This document shows positions 32,756 through 41,979 of a DNA stretch of 47,875 bases, piece by piece. The translations under genes were made by a program, and so were the position numbers. The number at the start of each line of letters is the position of its first letter. Position 1 is the first letter of the stretch. Under the pieces are notes generated by a model. That model was given only the letters and a program-made list of their open reading frames with translations. It was not told the origin of the DNA and made no database searches. This stretch comes from Chloroflexota bacterium (GTDB lineage: Bacteria > Chloroflexota > Anaerolineae > Promineifilales > Promineifilaceae). The stretch spans positions 1 to 47,875 of the forward strand of contig JAAEOP010000289.1 of NCBI GenBank assembly GCA_024223125.1. Direction: 5' to 3'.

Positions 32756-35425
32756 CTAAGGACGCATTAGTTCCTCGGCCGGGGTGGCAATGCTCCATTG
32801 ATAGTTGTATTCATTCTGGAAATTGGTAATCGCTTCCAGGTCTTCGGTGGCGATGTTGTATTCGGTCAGGCTGGGGGTATCCCAGGCGCTCCAATGGAAG
32901 TTCTGGCTGCCGACAATCAACAACTGCCCATCAATTAAAACAGCTTTGTCGTGCATTTTGTTATCTGAGAATCTGATTTCTAGGTTGTCTTGTTTGCCAT
33001 ACAGTTCTAATTGTTTCATGATCCATTGGATGCCCATACGGTTTTCAAAGCCGTTAAAGGCGGATGGTTCTACAATGGCACGCACTTTGACGTCATTTTC
33101 AACAACGGCCGTAACCAACTCATTCATATATGGCGGCGCCAAACCTTCTTCATCACATAGACCAGCCAAAACAATCGCTGCCACACAAACTGTTTCCAAT
33201 GAAAAATTAACCTGCTGCAAATCAATTGTCTCTGCGGCCGAATGAATAGCTGCCAATATCGCCTCATCCGCTTCCAGATGGGCTGAAGTGTGGTGCAAAG
33301 CAAAAGCGTTGGCATTGCCATCTGTAGGATAAAAACGGAGTACCTCTGGCGGATGGGTTGCTTCGGCCGTGCGAATATCACACCATAAAAAATCCAGATA
33401 CGGAATTGGGGGCGGGAAGCGGGGGCAATCATACAAATCAGAACCAGACCATAGATCATCATGTGCCGCCAACACTGTTTGGGCTACCGGGCCGATCACT
33501 TGCAACCCTTTGTCACTCATATCTAATCCCTGGCCAGAAGGATGCTCTTTGGGCAGATGTAGATAGCTGTAATTGAAACCGGCCGCAGCCGATACTTTGC
33601 CGTCTATCACAATAAATTTACTATGGGCGTGGGGCCAGGCGCCATCAAAATCGGCGATTTCCAGTTTCCAGCCAATTTCCTCATCTACCAGTTTCGTCAC
33701 CCCGGCCGTTCGCAAATCATACATAACGTGGTAAATCTGGGTAGTGGGGTCAAAGACGGCCAGGTCAGGCAGATTGCCTAGCAGGATACGCACAGTCATG
33801 CCGCGGGGATAGTTTTCAGGATTGGTTTTTACTTTTTCGTACAGATCCGCGATGGCTGTGGTCAAGGTTAAGCCAGGGCTACCTTCCTTGGCGGGGGCAT
33901 CCCATTGCATAGTCACAAACAAGAATTCATATTCAGCCGTACGCGCCAAATCAGCCACCTCATCAAAAGCGCCATCCGGGTTTTGAGGCTCGCTGCTGTC
34001 TGGCGCGGAGGGATTGGGTGTGTACAGCAGTTGCCTATAGGTGTTGTTGCAATAAGGGATGGGGTCAGATGTAGGGCGGAATTTTTCCTGGCGCACGGCC
34101 GTGTAAACCGCCTCGCCAATAGGGGTTAAAGGAACGCCGTCACAATTGTATGGTTGGTAAGCCAGTTGATGTTCACCGGCCGTGTCGGCCCAGGTCAGGC
34201 TCAGGATGTCAGCGGATACGGCCGTTAGCTTCGGCACAGTTACATCGGTTGGTTGAGCGACAATAGTTGGTTCCGTCCAACCATTCGGGGTCAAAATCTG
34301 CTCGTAAAGAAAGTGACCGCTACCGGGCGTACCCGTTACCTTCACCACCTGATCGCTGTACCAGATGAGATGCAAATCCCCTTCACTATCGGCCGCCAGC
34401 GCAGGATCAGTGTAGCAGGGGAGTGTCATCAATGGGTCTATTGTTAGACCATCTACAACGACAGTGATGGCGCCGTTTTCAGTGCAGGTCGCTTGCAGGT
34501 TACGGCCGTCTCCTACATCTCCAACCGGCGCTAGAGTTTGTTCTGTTGGCAGCCAATGCGTCCCCTGTGTAGGCAGTGACAAAACAGGTTCTAACGATGC
34601 GGGGCGAATGGTGAGCGTGGAAATCAGTTTTCCGGCCGCTGATAGAAAAATAATGAAGATAATAACTAATGACACATTTCGCAGGATGCGCCAGCCGCGA
34701 GATTCAGGAAAGATACGTTTCTGTTTATGCACGTTCTGGAAGGCGTACCCCATAGCGCCGCCACCCAAAGCGCCAAACAAAAAGACAGTAATTAGCAGTG
34801 TGATCCACACAACCAAAGTACCGGGCTGCTGCATACGGCTTAGGATTTGAATGCCTAACCCGAAAAGAATACCGCCTAAACTGAAGCCAGCAATAGCTGA
34901 TAGCCAAACCCCCAACGTCTGTCGCAAACCGAATGTCAGCCAACCAATTAGCAAACCAACGATGGCGCCATAAAGCAAGCCATAGCCAAAAAATAAGGAG
35001 GGCAATTTTAGCAGGCGCACATCCAAATCGGGGTTAAGCAAGCCAACAACGGCCGTCATTACAAGCAAAGGCACAATGAGAATAGTTTGGGTAATAAAGA
35101 AGCCCCAACCACTGCGCCACATAAATCTGCGCTGTGCTTTTTTATCTGCGGCCGCTTCTTCATGGTACGGTATCCAGGCAAAATAGCCGCCAACCATTCC
35201 GGCAATTCCGCCGCCCAACCCAAAAATAATCAGGATCAAAATAATGCCAAAGATTAGGCGTAGAAAAATTTGCAATGGGCCAAGCATCGTGGCCGTTAAT
35301 GTTCGGGCTACATTGGCATTTAAGAAAATGAGTATGAACAGGACGCCAATGGCAAAACCAGAGCCATAAGCGGCCGCGCTGCGAAGAATAGCATAACGAA
35401 TGGGGTTTGTTTCTTTCATATTCAA
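32756..35425 (-). CDS. membrane protein with phospholipase D-like domain
   Basis: An 889-residue protein. About seven to eight membrane helices fill residues 15-275, with Gly-rich turns. A soluble domain (about 300-450) looks like a repeat-type beta domain (LHLIWYSD, LSLTWADT). The last half is a PLD-type domain with two HKD motifs: HSKFIVIDG near residue 600 and HDKAVLIDG near 823, each followed by a Gly-Ser/Gly-Phe turn and Asn. Both motifs are intact, so phosphodiester cleavage or transfer is plausible, for example on phospholipids. Cell location of the catalytic part is uncertain. Alone on its transcript, preceded by a terminator. Confidence 0.82.
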   Translation of the reverse strand: MNMKETNPIRYAILRSAAAYGSGFAIGVLFILIFLNANVARTLTATMLGPLQIFLRLIFGIILILIIFGLGGGIAGMVGGYFAWIPYHEEAAADKKAQRRFMWRSGWGFFITQTILIVPLLVMTAVVGLLNPDLDVRLLKLPSLFFGYGLLYGAIVGLLIGWLTFGLRQTLGVWLSAIAGFSLGGILFGLGIQILSRMQQPGTLVVWITLLITVFLFGALGGGAMGYAFQNVHKQKRIFPESRGWRILRNVSLVIIFIIFLSAAGKLISTLTIRPASLEPVLSLPTQGTHWLPTEQTLAPVGDVGDGRNLQATCTENGAITVVVDGLTIDPLMTLPCYTDPALAADSEGDLHLIWYSDQVVKVTGTPGSGHFLYEQILTPNGWTEPTIVAQPTDVTVPKLTAVSADILSLTWADTAGEHQLAYQPYNCDGVPLTPIGEAVYTAVRQEKFRPTSDPIPYCNNTYRQLLYTPNPSAPDSSEPQNPDGAFDEVADLARTAEYEFLFVTMQWDAPAKEGSPGLTLTTAIADLYEKVKTNPENYPRGMTVRILLGNLPDLAVFDPTTQIYHVMYDLRTAGVTKLVDEEIGWKLEIADFDGAWPHAHSKFIVIDGKVSAAAGFNYSYLHLPKEHPSGQGLDMSDKGLQVIGPVAQTVLAAHDDLWSGSDLYDCPRFPPPIPYLDFLWCDIRTAEATHPPEVLRFYPTDGNANAFALHHTSAHLEADEAILAAIHSAAETIDLQQVNFSLETVCVAAIVLAGLCDEEGLAPPYMNELVTAVVENDVKVRAIVEPSAFNGFENRMGIQWIMKQLELYGKQDNLEIRFSDNKMHDKAVLIDGQLLIVGSQNFHWSAWDTPSLTEYNIATEDLEAITNFQNEYNYQWSIATPAEELMRP

Positions 35426-35451
35426 TATGATAACAGCAAACAGAGTGGCAT

Positions 35452-35498
35452 AAAAAAAAGAGGTTAGGGACAGCCAGTCACGGCCGTATCCCTAACCC
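35452..35498 (-). terminator. Rho-independent terminator after the DUF1269 gene
   Basis: On the minus strand GGTTAGGGA, a loop containing ACGGCCGT, TCCCTAACC, then CTC and a run of eight T. It is a standard terminator for the gene at 35604-36095. Confidence 0.8.
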
Positions 35499-35527
35499 CT
35501 TCATCATGACAATAATGAGACTTACTT

Positions 35528-35583
35528 GTAGCCGTGAAATCACTTTCGCGTCAGATTTTATGCGGTATAGAAACCGCGGCTAC
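35528..35583. repeat. small palindromic element after the DUF1269 gene
   Basis: GTAGCCG and CGGCTAC form outer arms; GCGGT-ATAGAA-ACCGC is an inner hairpin. It lies between the DUF1269 stop and its terminator. No second copy is seen in this window. Confidence 0.4.
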
Positions 35584-35603
35584 GCCATGATAATAGATGG
35601 ATA

Positions 35604-36095
35604 TTACTCAGTATCGTGATGAAAAGCTGCTTTCAATTTTTCTTCTTGTTCAGTAGACAGAGAAGTTTGGATAACAGTCGCGTTGAATGCTTCAATTTCG
35701 GGCATAACTTTGTCGGCTACAATTTTTTCAACCATCAAGAACAAAGCTGAATGTCCTGGTTTAATTGTTTCCGCAACTTCTTTGATGAATTTATCATCCA
35801 CACCAATATCGGTGAACTTACCGCCAATAGCGCCACCGAGGGCGCCGGCAGCCATACCCAACCAGGGGGCAAAGAACAACAAACCAATCAACAGTCCCCA
35901 GAAAGCGCCACCTAAAGCGCCAGCGCCGACTAAGCTGTTTAGCTGCTTTACTTTGGGTTTGCCATCGCCATGACGGATAACAACGGCCGCGTCGGACAAG
36001 CTAATCAGTTCCATTTTTTGCAGTTGAATCAGCTTATCACGCATCTGAAAAGCGCCATTTTCACTATCAAAATCTAATACAATTAAATCACTCAT
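35604..36095 (-). CDS. DUF1269 family protein
   Basis: A 163-residue protein with a soluble start (MSDLIVLDFDSENGA), a central Gly/Ala-rich hydrophobic hairpin (about 57-92, GAGALGGAFWGLLIG and AAGALGGAIGG) and a soluble tail with HSALFLMVEK. This pattern is DUF1269, a family of small membrane-associated proteins of unknown role. AAGGAG lies seven bases before the ATG. A terminator follows. Single gene. Confidence 0.85.
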   Translation of the reverse strand: MSDLIVLDFDSENGAFQMRDKLIQLQKMELISLSDAAVVIRHGDGKPKVKQLNSLVGAGALGGAFWGLLIGLLFFAPWLGMAAGALGGAIGGKFTDIGVDDKFIKEVAETIKPGHSALFLMVEKIVADKVMPEIEAFNATVIQTSLSTEQEEKLKAAFHHDTE

Positions 36096-36221
36096 TTGTT
36101 TCTCCTTGTTTGAGTCTATTTTCTTGCCCTAATTGGCAAATAGTGGATCACTTATATTCTGTTTATGATCGCAGCCCAAACATCACCGACCCGTGTTCAT
36201 TAACTGTTCAGTTTAAGAGAC

Positions 36222-36275
36222 ACACGGATGGGAATGAACCCAGATATTTATTATCCGTGTTCTTCCCATCCGTGT
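36222..36275. repeat. palindromic element, second copy of the ATCCGTGT type
   Basis: ACACGGATGGGAA and TTCCCATCCGTGT pair at 13 of 13 positions, with a further ATCCGTGTTC in the loop. The right end continues TTACAA, as in the element at 16526-16582. It lies in the 200-base gap between the META lipoprotein and DUF1269 genes. The remaining gap shows nothing else clear. Confidence 0.6.
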
Positions 36276-36295
36276 TTACAAACAAAAAGACTGGC

Positions 36296-38467
36296 TTAAC
36301 TGCGATTGTAACGTAGAATTTCTGCCCCATTGACGTTGCGTAGAATCAACTGACTTCCAGACAACTCATAGGTAGCCGCAACCCCCAACAGTTGTAGATA
36401 TAACGATTCTTGCTGGTCAATGTCAGCGCCACAAGCCATTTTGCTGCTGACCAGGGAACTAATAGAGATATTGGCGCCAGAAACAATGTAATTGCCGCTG
36501 AAATTATTGCAGCCCCCATTACCACTGAGATAGCCGCCAGAACCGAAGTTGAGAGTCAGTGTTGTACCGGGAACCATCACGCCCGTTTCATTCATCACCT
36601 GCAAAGTCCAGCTTGTGTTGATGAGCGGGTTATTTTCATTAACCGTAATTATAAGCTGGCGAAACTCTACAGAGCCATCTGTATTTTGCACCCGCATTTC
36701 ATACGTAGTGGTTTGCGGGGGACAAACTTGCTGGCTGCCCTGGCCGGTAGTGGGGTATTTGGCGTAATCTTTGCCCTGCGGATACACCCATACGGCCTGA
36801 ATGTTATTCACATCCCAACGCAAGGTTGTGCAGTCACCCTGATTGATCGTGGTGCGATCAGCCCAAAAGTTGATTGAAGGGGCCGGGGTTGGTAAAGGGG
36901 TTGGCGTTGCGGTAGGTATGGGTGGGGGTGGCGCTTGAATAACCGGCACATTTTCAGCATTGAACGCCTGCACATAAGTGGCGCTGACCCAGCCCTGGTT
37001 ATTTGGCGCCCCTTGAACTGGCGATACCCACCATTCTCCGTCAGCGCTCTTGCCAATAATAGCGCCTTCGGTGCCAAAGGAGGCGGTAGAGATGATGGGG
37101 TAAGCAGAACCTGGACCAGTGCGTACATAAACACCGCTGGGCGCCGTGACAACACCGTAAGCTGCGTCTGATTCTGGGGTGGGAATTTCGGCCGTGGGAA
37201 CCGGGTCTGGCGATTGGGAAGGGCTATATTCTAGCGAACCTAACAGCGCATCCAGAATAGTCAGCGGCGGAACCCAATCTGTGGGAGCCAACCCATTTAG
37301 GAAAGTAGTTCGTTCGTCCATATAGGCCTGGTTATCGGCGGAAAACCTGTCGAATTCTTCCTGTGAAATTTCGCCACCATCGGCCGGTAAAAACGGGGTG
37401 GAAACCGGCCAGAACATAGCCACAAAAAATGGGTCGTCTTCACCAGCATACCCTTGGAAAATGTAACGAAGATTTTGATTCATAACCGGATTGGCGTCTT
37501 GGGCATAACGGCCGACAAAACGCAAACCGCCCCAATCACCAAAGTTCAGATACTCTTGCTGCACACTTAAATCATTTACGCCGCCAATCTCTTCTGTTGG
37601 TAATACCGAAAATGGGGGGAAAGGGATTTCTTGCGCAGCCAGAGCAGCCTGCTGCGCATCCATTGCCCGTGTAACGCTGTCGTTGCCATTCGCTTCCCAC
37701 ATCGCCTTATACGTATCGGCCGGGATGATGTAAATGACAGGATCGCCAGGCTGCTTGTCAGCCGGATTTGTTATGCCAAAGTTAATCTCGATATGTTCCG
37801 GCATTCCTTTAGGGCCGGGTGGTTGGCTTTGGTCATAGGGCGTTTCGGCTACACAATTGGCTTGCCAGGAGTAATTCAGGCCAAAGGTATTCAGGCTAAA
37901 CGAAGCCGGATGAATCACATCACAAAAACTGTCTGCCGGCAAAGTCTCCCCGCCCTGCTCTGGAGCCGGGCCGCTATTGATAAAAACCATATTCCCGGCA
38001 TCGGCCATTAAATTGATAATCAATTTGCCCTCGCTCATAACGAAGGTTCCAGCAGCGCCTAACTTCGTCAGATACTCCTGATCGAGTGACTCTTCACCAC
38101 AAAAAGCTAATGTAGAGGGGCCAAGCGTATTAAAACTGAGGGAGTTACCTTCTGATGTATAAGTCCACTGCACTTGATTACAATCGGCTTGAATAGGGGC
38201 CGTTCCATCGGGACGTAACGTCAGTGTGTATTGCGTAGGGTCGGGCACGGTGATGTCATTGATGCCGGCCGTATCCTGAAACGCTTCCCACTGCCATATA
38301 ATATTTTCAATATCGTTAATGGTGACGTTTGTGTCTACCGTTACCGATTCTGAAACTGCGGTTGGGAGTTCTGCGAGGGGCACGACCGTTGGCTCCTCCG
38401 TCCCGCCGCAAGCAGCTAAAACGAACAGCAGTAAGATGGCCGTTAAAATAAATAGCGTCTTCTTCAT
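36296..38467 (-). CDS. lipoprotein with SH3-like and META domains
   Basis: A 723-residue protein with a signal peptide and lipobox (LAAC, Cys20). A META-like domain covers about 45-165 (IIWQWEAFQD, DCNQVQWTY), followed by a long beta-rich part (190-410). A bacterial SH3 domain (about 435-505) has GVYVRTGPGSAYPII and GWVSATYVQAF. After a Pro/Thr linker, a beta domain (about 530-615) and a second META domain (about 625-720) with NTSWTLQVM and GGCNNFSGNY follow. It is probably anchored outside the membrane and may bind cell-wall material. No enzyme motif is visible. Single gene. Confidence 0.82.
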   Translation of the reverse strand: MKKTLFILTAILLLFVLAACGGTEEPTVVPLAELPTAVSESVTVDTNVTINDIENIIWQWEAFQDTAGINDITVPDPTQYTLTLRPDGTAPIQADCNQVQWTYTSEGNSLSFNTLGPSTLAFCGEESLDQEYLTKLGAAGTFVMSEGKLIINLMADAGNMVFINSGPAPEQGGETLPADSFCDVIHPASFSLNTFGLNYSWQANCVAETPYDQSQPPGPKGMPEHIEINFGITNPADKQPGDPVIYIIPADTYKAMWEANGNDSVTRAMDAQQAALAAQEIPFPPFSVLPTEEIGGVNDLSVQQEYLNFGDWGGLRFVGRYAQDANPVMNQNLRYIFQGYAGEDDPFFVAMFWPVSTPFLPADGGEISQEEFDRFSADNQAYMDERTTFLNGLAPTDWVPPLTILDALLGSLEYSPSQSPDPVPTAEIPTPESDAAYGVVTAPSGVYVRTGPGSAYPIISTASFGTEGAIIGKSADGEWWVSPVQGAPNNQGWVSATYVQAFNAENVPVIQAPPPPIPTATPTPLPTPAPSINFWADRTTINQGDCTTLRWDVNNIQAVWVYPQGKDYAKYPTTGQGSQQVCPPQTTTYEMRVQNTDGSVEFRQLIITVNENNPLINTSWTLQVMNETGVMVPGTTLTLNFGSGGYLSGNGGCNNFSGNYIVSGANISISSLVSSKMACGADIDQQESLYLQLLGVAATYELSGSQLILRNVNGAEILRYNRS

Positions 38468-38543
38468 TTGATATCCTCCATGAAGTTGTGAAATTTAATA
38501 CAAATCGGCCTATTATGCCTTACTTGGCTTGATTGGGCATACA

Positions 38544-40535
38544 TCAGTTTTCAGTAGCAAAGACCTCCAAATGCGTACTAAAGTCAAAGGTCCCAGTCTC
38601 CGCAAGCAATACTGTAATTTTCTCCAAAATCTGACCTTGCTGGACATCAAGTTGTTCCGCATGGGCAGCTGCTTCATCAAGAGTATCTGATGCAGTGATC
38701 TTCTTCATGAGGGAGACGTGACTCTCAATCTGGGTGATGAGTTCATCAGCCTCAGCGGCCGTATTGGCATCGGTGCTGGAGATTGCATTGGCGAAGAGGC
38801 GGATATAGGTAAGTAGTCCAACATCGTCGCCGGGGTTTTCTGGGCGGCCGCTACCATCCCAGTCAAAGTAATCATCACTTCCCATACCAGATGCGACATT
38901 GATGGTGTGTTCAGCGTGGGTTTTCCCGTCGTCCAAGGAACCATCAGTCAAAATCGCGACCAGGCTGAAGCCGGTATGGTCGGTAAAGGTATTCGCTTGC
39001 AAGGCCATATTATCACCGATAGCCTGATCGAAGGGGACGCCAAAAGTATCCTGGAAATGGCGATAATCTGAGATGATCTGTTCAGCGGCTAACGCCTCGT
39101 AAATGATTGGGCCGTTGAAAACCGCTTCTGCATCTGATGCCGGTGTCTCAGTGATGGCAAATCCGCTAAAGTTCATTAAAACGTCGCCGCCTGCGGGGTC
39201 TGTGAAGAAAAGCTCGCCCCCATCCGCTTCAATCCCGCCCAGATGAAGCGGGGCCGCGTCTGGTTCTGTCAGCCAGACAGCGTAGATGACGCCTTCGTCT
39301 GTTGGCTTTAGGTCGTTGAGGCTAACAGTAACGGTATCCCCATGGAAGGTAATATCCCCATGCGGAATTGTTGTATCAATGGGAATGGGGGTGGGGACTT
39401 CTTCTGGTTGGTCGGTAACGGCCGTTGCGGCCACATCATTCCCCACCACATTAGCAACTTCTGCCGTTGGCGTCTCTTCGGCCGTGCCGCTAAATCCATC
39501 GCCAAAAACAATAAAAGCCAGCAAGGCGATCAGTAGCAAAGCAACAATCCCACCAATTAGCTTGCCGCTTATCGGTTTCGCTGAAGGTTTTTTTGCCTGG
39601 GGAGTGGCTTTAACGGTTGGGGCAAGCACAAGCGTTTCTTCAGGTATTGACACAATTTTTGTTACAGGAACGGTCGTTTCGGCCGGCAAAGGAAACGTCA
39701 ATCCCGCAGTTTTTGTTAAGCTGTTTCTAAAAGCGACTGCCATTTCCCCGGCGCTATCGTACCGGTATTGGGGTTTTTTTTCTAATGCTTTCAGAATGAC
39801 TTCGGCCGTAGATTCAGGCAGATCCGCATTGATCGTGGTTGGGTTGGCCGGCCGCTCATTAACATGCTGCATCATCACATTGATCATGTCCCCGTCAAAA
39901 GGGACTGTGCCAGTGACCATTTGATACAACACAATGCCCAGCGAATAAATATCGCTGCGCTTATCAATCTCTTGTTGGGTTGCTTGTTCGGGTGGCAAAT
40001 AGCGAGGGGAGCCGACCACGCCGCCTGTTTGAGTCAGGGCTAGGGTGTCGCCCAACAATTTGACAATACCAAAATCAGCAATAATTGGCTCTCCATCCTC
40101 TGAAAATAGGACATTGGCTGGTTTAATGTCACGATGGATTAAGCCCCGCTGATGGGCATAATCCAATCCGCTGGCGACCTTATCCAAAATAGCGGCCGTT
40201 TCTTCCAGCGGCATCACGCTCCCCATCGTTTCATACTTGGTCAACTTATCCCCCAGCGTACCCCCGTCTAAATATTCCATCACCATAAAAGGCGTCCCAT
40301 CTTCGATGGAGTATTCATAAATATGCACGATGTTAGCGTGCCGTAGACTGGCAATCGTCTCCGCTTCCCGTTGGAAACGAGCTTCAAAATCACTTTTATC
40401 TGCAAAATGGGGCAAGATCAATTTGATCGCCACCCTGCGATTGAGGGTTGGGTCCAGCCCAATATAAACTTCTGCCATCCCCCCTTGCCCAATTAATTCA
40501 AGGCCTATATATTTTCCAATGGTTGTTCTATTCAT
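38544..40535 (-). CDS. membrane Ser/Thr protein kinase with outside sensor domain
   Basis: A 663-residue kinase of PknB type. The Gly loop (GQGGMAEVY), Lys38 in VAIK, HRDIKPAN (Asp136), DFG (Asp154), GSPRYLPPE and RSDIYSLGI are all present. A cytosolic linker leads to one helix (about 325-348) and an outside region of about 310 residues. This region has no PASTA repeats; instead it has a beta domain (GDITFHGDTVTVSLNDL) and helical segments with DWDGSGRPENPGDD. GAGAGG lies seven bases before ATG 40535. It follows a dual-specificity phosphatase by 11 bases, so kinase and phosphatase are made together. The signal sensed is unknown. Confidence 0.92.
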   Translation of the reverse strand: MNRTTIGKYIGLELIGQGGMAEVYIGLDPTLNRRVAIKLILPHFADKSDFEARFQREAETIASLRHANIVHIYEYSIEDGTPFMVMEYLDGGTLGDKLTKYETMGSVMPLEETAAILDKVASGLDYAHQRGLIHRDIKPANVLFSEDGEPIIADFGIVKLLGDTLALTQTGGVVGSPRYLPPEQATQQEIDKRSDIYSLGIVLYQMVTGTVPFDGDMINVMMQHVNERPANPTTINADLPESTAEVILKALEKKPQYRYDSAGEMAVAFRNSLTKTAGLTFPLPAETTVPVTKIVSIPEETLVLAPTVKATPQAKKPSAKPISGKLIGGIVALLLIALLAFIVFGDGFSGTAEETPTAEVANVVGNDVAATAVTDQPEEVPTPIPIDTTIPHGDITFHGDTVTVSLNDLKPTDEGVIYAVWLTEPDAAPLHLGGIEADGGELFFTDPAGGDVLMNFSGFAITETPASDAEAVFNGPIIYEALAAEQIISDYRHFQDTFGVPFDQAIGDNMALQANTFTDHTGFSLVAILTDGSLDDGKTHAEHTINVASGMGSDDYFDWDGSGRPENPGDDVGLLTYIRLFANAISSTDANTAAEADELITQIESHVSLMKKITASDTLDEAAAHAEQLDVQQGQILEKITVLLAETGTFDFSTHLEVFATEN

Positions 40536-40546
40536 AATAGATCCTC

Positions 40547-40981
40547 TCATGAATGATCTAATTCTGTCCAAGGAACCGCTTCACCATAATAGTCACAAAG
40601 CGAATTCCACAATAGATAATGGGGCATTGACTCAGGATGTGCGTTTTTTACAACCTGATACGCTTGCAAAAGAGTTAGCTTTTCAATCTCCTTCAAAGCA
40701 GCAATCGTAAATGTGGCTGAACGGCTAATTCCCGCTCCACAGGCAACTAAAATAAGTTGCTCCTGTTCATATTTATCGGTCACAAAATCAACACCTTGTC
40801 TGAGGAAGTGGGTCGGTAATACCTCCCCATCCTCAGCAGGCACATATAAGGAATCAATCCCAGCGTGTTCAACCAACTCAGCTAACAACAACATCGCTGA
40901 AATATTGCATCGAGCTAACAAATGCTCATTTTTAGTTTCTTTATACTTGCCGATATAAAGCCACTCTCGAATTTGATCCAT
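40547..40981 (-). CDS. dual-specificity protein phosphatase
   Basis: A 144-residue protein with the phosphatase loop CGAGISR (Cys81 to Arg87; the CX5R motif followed by SAT) and a general-acid Asp candidate in PAEDGEV (Asp51). Fold and length fit the DSP family: it removes phosphate from Ser/Thr/Tyr through a Cys intermediate. The gene is placed just before a Ser/Thr kinase and may reverse its action. A weak GAAAGAGAT precedes the ATG. The substrate is not known. Confidence 0.85.
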   Translation of the reverse strand: MDQIREWLYIGKYKETKNEHLLARCNISAMLLLAELVEHAGIDSLYVPAEDGEVLPTHFLRQGVDFVTDKYEQEQLILVACGAGISRSATFTIAALKEIEKLTLLQAYQVVKNAHPESMPHYLLWNSLCDYYGEAVPWTELDHS

Positions 40982-41066
40982 ATATTATCTCTTTCGGAAA
41001 ACAGCTGCATATTTGCCACTTGCACACATATTAAATACGCAAAAAGTTTGTCACTGTATCATAAGT

Positions 41067-41155
41067 GTTAACTTAAGCGAAGACCTCGCAGGTTTTAACG
41101 CAAAACCTCAGAGGGGCGTAGATCATTTTGGAAACCTGCGAGGTCTTAAGTTAAC
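41067..41155. repeat. long inverted repeat (GTTAAC...AAACCTGCGAGGTC)
   Basis: The left arm GTTAACTTAAG-CGAAG-ACCTCGCAGGTTT and the right arm AAACCTGCGAGGTC-TTAAGTTAAC match for 24 bases, except for five extra bases in the left. The loop has a further AAAACCTCAGAGG. It runs into the 3' end of the HD gene and supplies its last codons. Confidence 0.75.
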
Positions 41156-41974
41156 GACAATGGTCACTGTATGAATACACGCCCGTACTTCCTGCTGTTG
41201 TTTCCGTCGGATTTGGGAATCGAAATACATATCCCAGGCATCAGAATCAAAAAAGAGGAATGGCCCTAGAATTTGCCATAAACGGGGACTGATCCACCGT
41301 TTAATTTCGGCATCGGTCAACGGGGCTGGATTAGGCCAGGCGGAAACAGGACTGAATGAGTGGTGAAATAAGATCGTTTTGAGAATCAGGTCGGCTGGTG
41401 TACCTACCTCAAACATACGCTCAATGCCGGCCACAATTAGGGGTAGTTTACTATTGTCTTGAATTTCATCGCCACTGGTGGGCAACACGGCCGTATCCAA
41501 CATTACTACCCACTCATCTACAATTGCCTCATACTCCGACAAAGTGGCAAAACCCACAGCAGGCAATATTTGGGCCGCCAACACTGCCGAACGAAAAGCA
41601 TGAGTACGATCCCGCTTCCCATCTTGTGCTTTTTTTGCCAGATCATGCAGCAGTACAATCCAATGCCACAACGCCCTATCATGCTCACTAGCTTGCTGGT
41701 AAAAATCGGTAACAAACATTGCCAGATAAACAGAACAAATATGTATCCGTGTTTGCCCATTGTCGTAAGCTGCCATTTGCTCCCAACCGGGAATACGAGT
41801 TTCAATATCGGTCATGATGGCGGGAGAAAAGGCTTGGCTTACGGCCGTGTACATATCCAACCATGACGACAACTCTCCCCGAACAACCCGTTCCTCTAGC
41901 CCACACACAATCTGCATCAATTGGGGTATAACATCTCTTACCATGGGAAAAGTGCGTTGCGCCTGAATAGTCAT
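41123..41974 (-). CDS. HD-domain-like protein
   Basis: About 283 residues, mostly helical. HWIVLLHDLAKK with an upstream His (RIHICSVYLAM) and downstream THAFRSAVLAAQIL suggest an HD phosphohydrolase fold with metal ligands. HD proteins cleave phosphate esters such as cyclic nucleotides or dNTPs; the substrate here is unknown. ATG 41974 is chosen; GTG 41995 would overlap the upstream DUF1624 gene. The final residues (VVNLRPRRFPK) are encoded by the palindromic element at 41067-41155, so the natural end may have been altered by insertion. Probably co-transcribed with the DUF1624 gene. Confidence 0.6.
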   Translation of the reverse strand: MTIQAQRTFPMVRDVIPQLMQIVCGLEERVVRGELSSWLDMYTAVSQAFSPAIMTDIETRIPGWEQMAAYDNGQTRIHICSVYLAMFVTDFYQQASEHDRALWHWIVLLHDLAKKAQDGKRDRTHAFRSAVLAAQILPAVGFATLSEYEAIVDEWVVMLDTAVLPTSGDEIQDNSKLPLIVAGIERMFEVGTPADLILKTILFHHSFSPVSAWPNPAPLTDAEIKRWISPRLWQILGPFLFFDSDAWDMYFDSQIRRKQQQEVRACIHTVTIVVNLRPRRFPK

Positions 41975-41979
41975 GAGGA

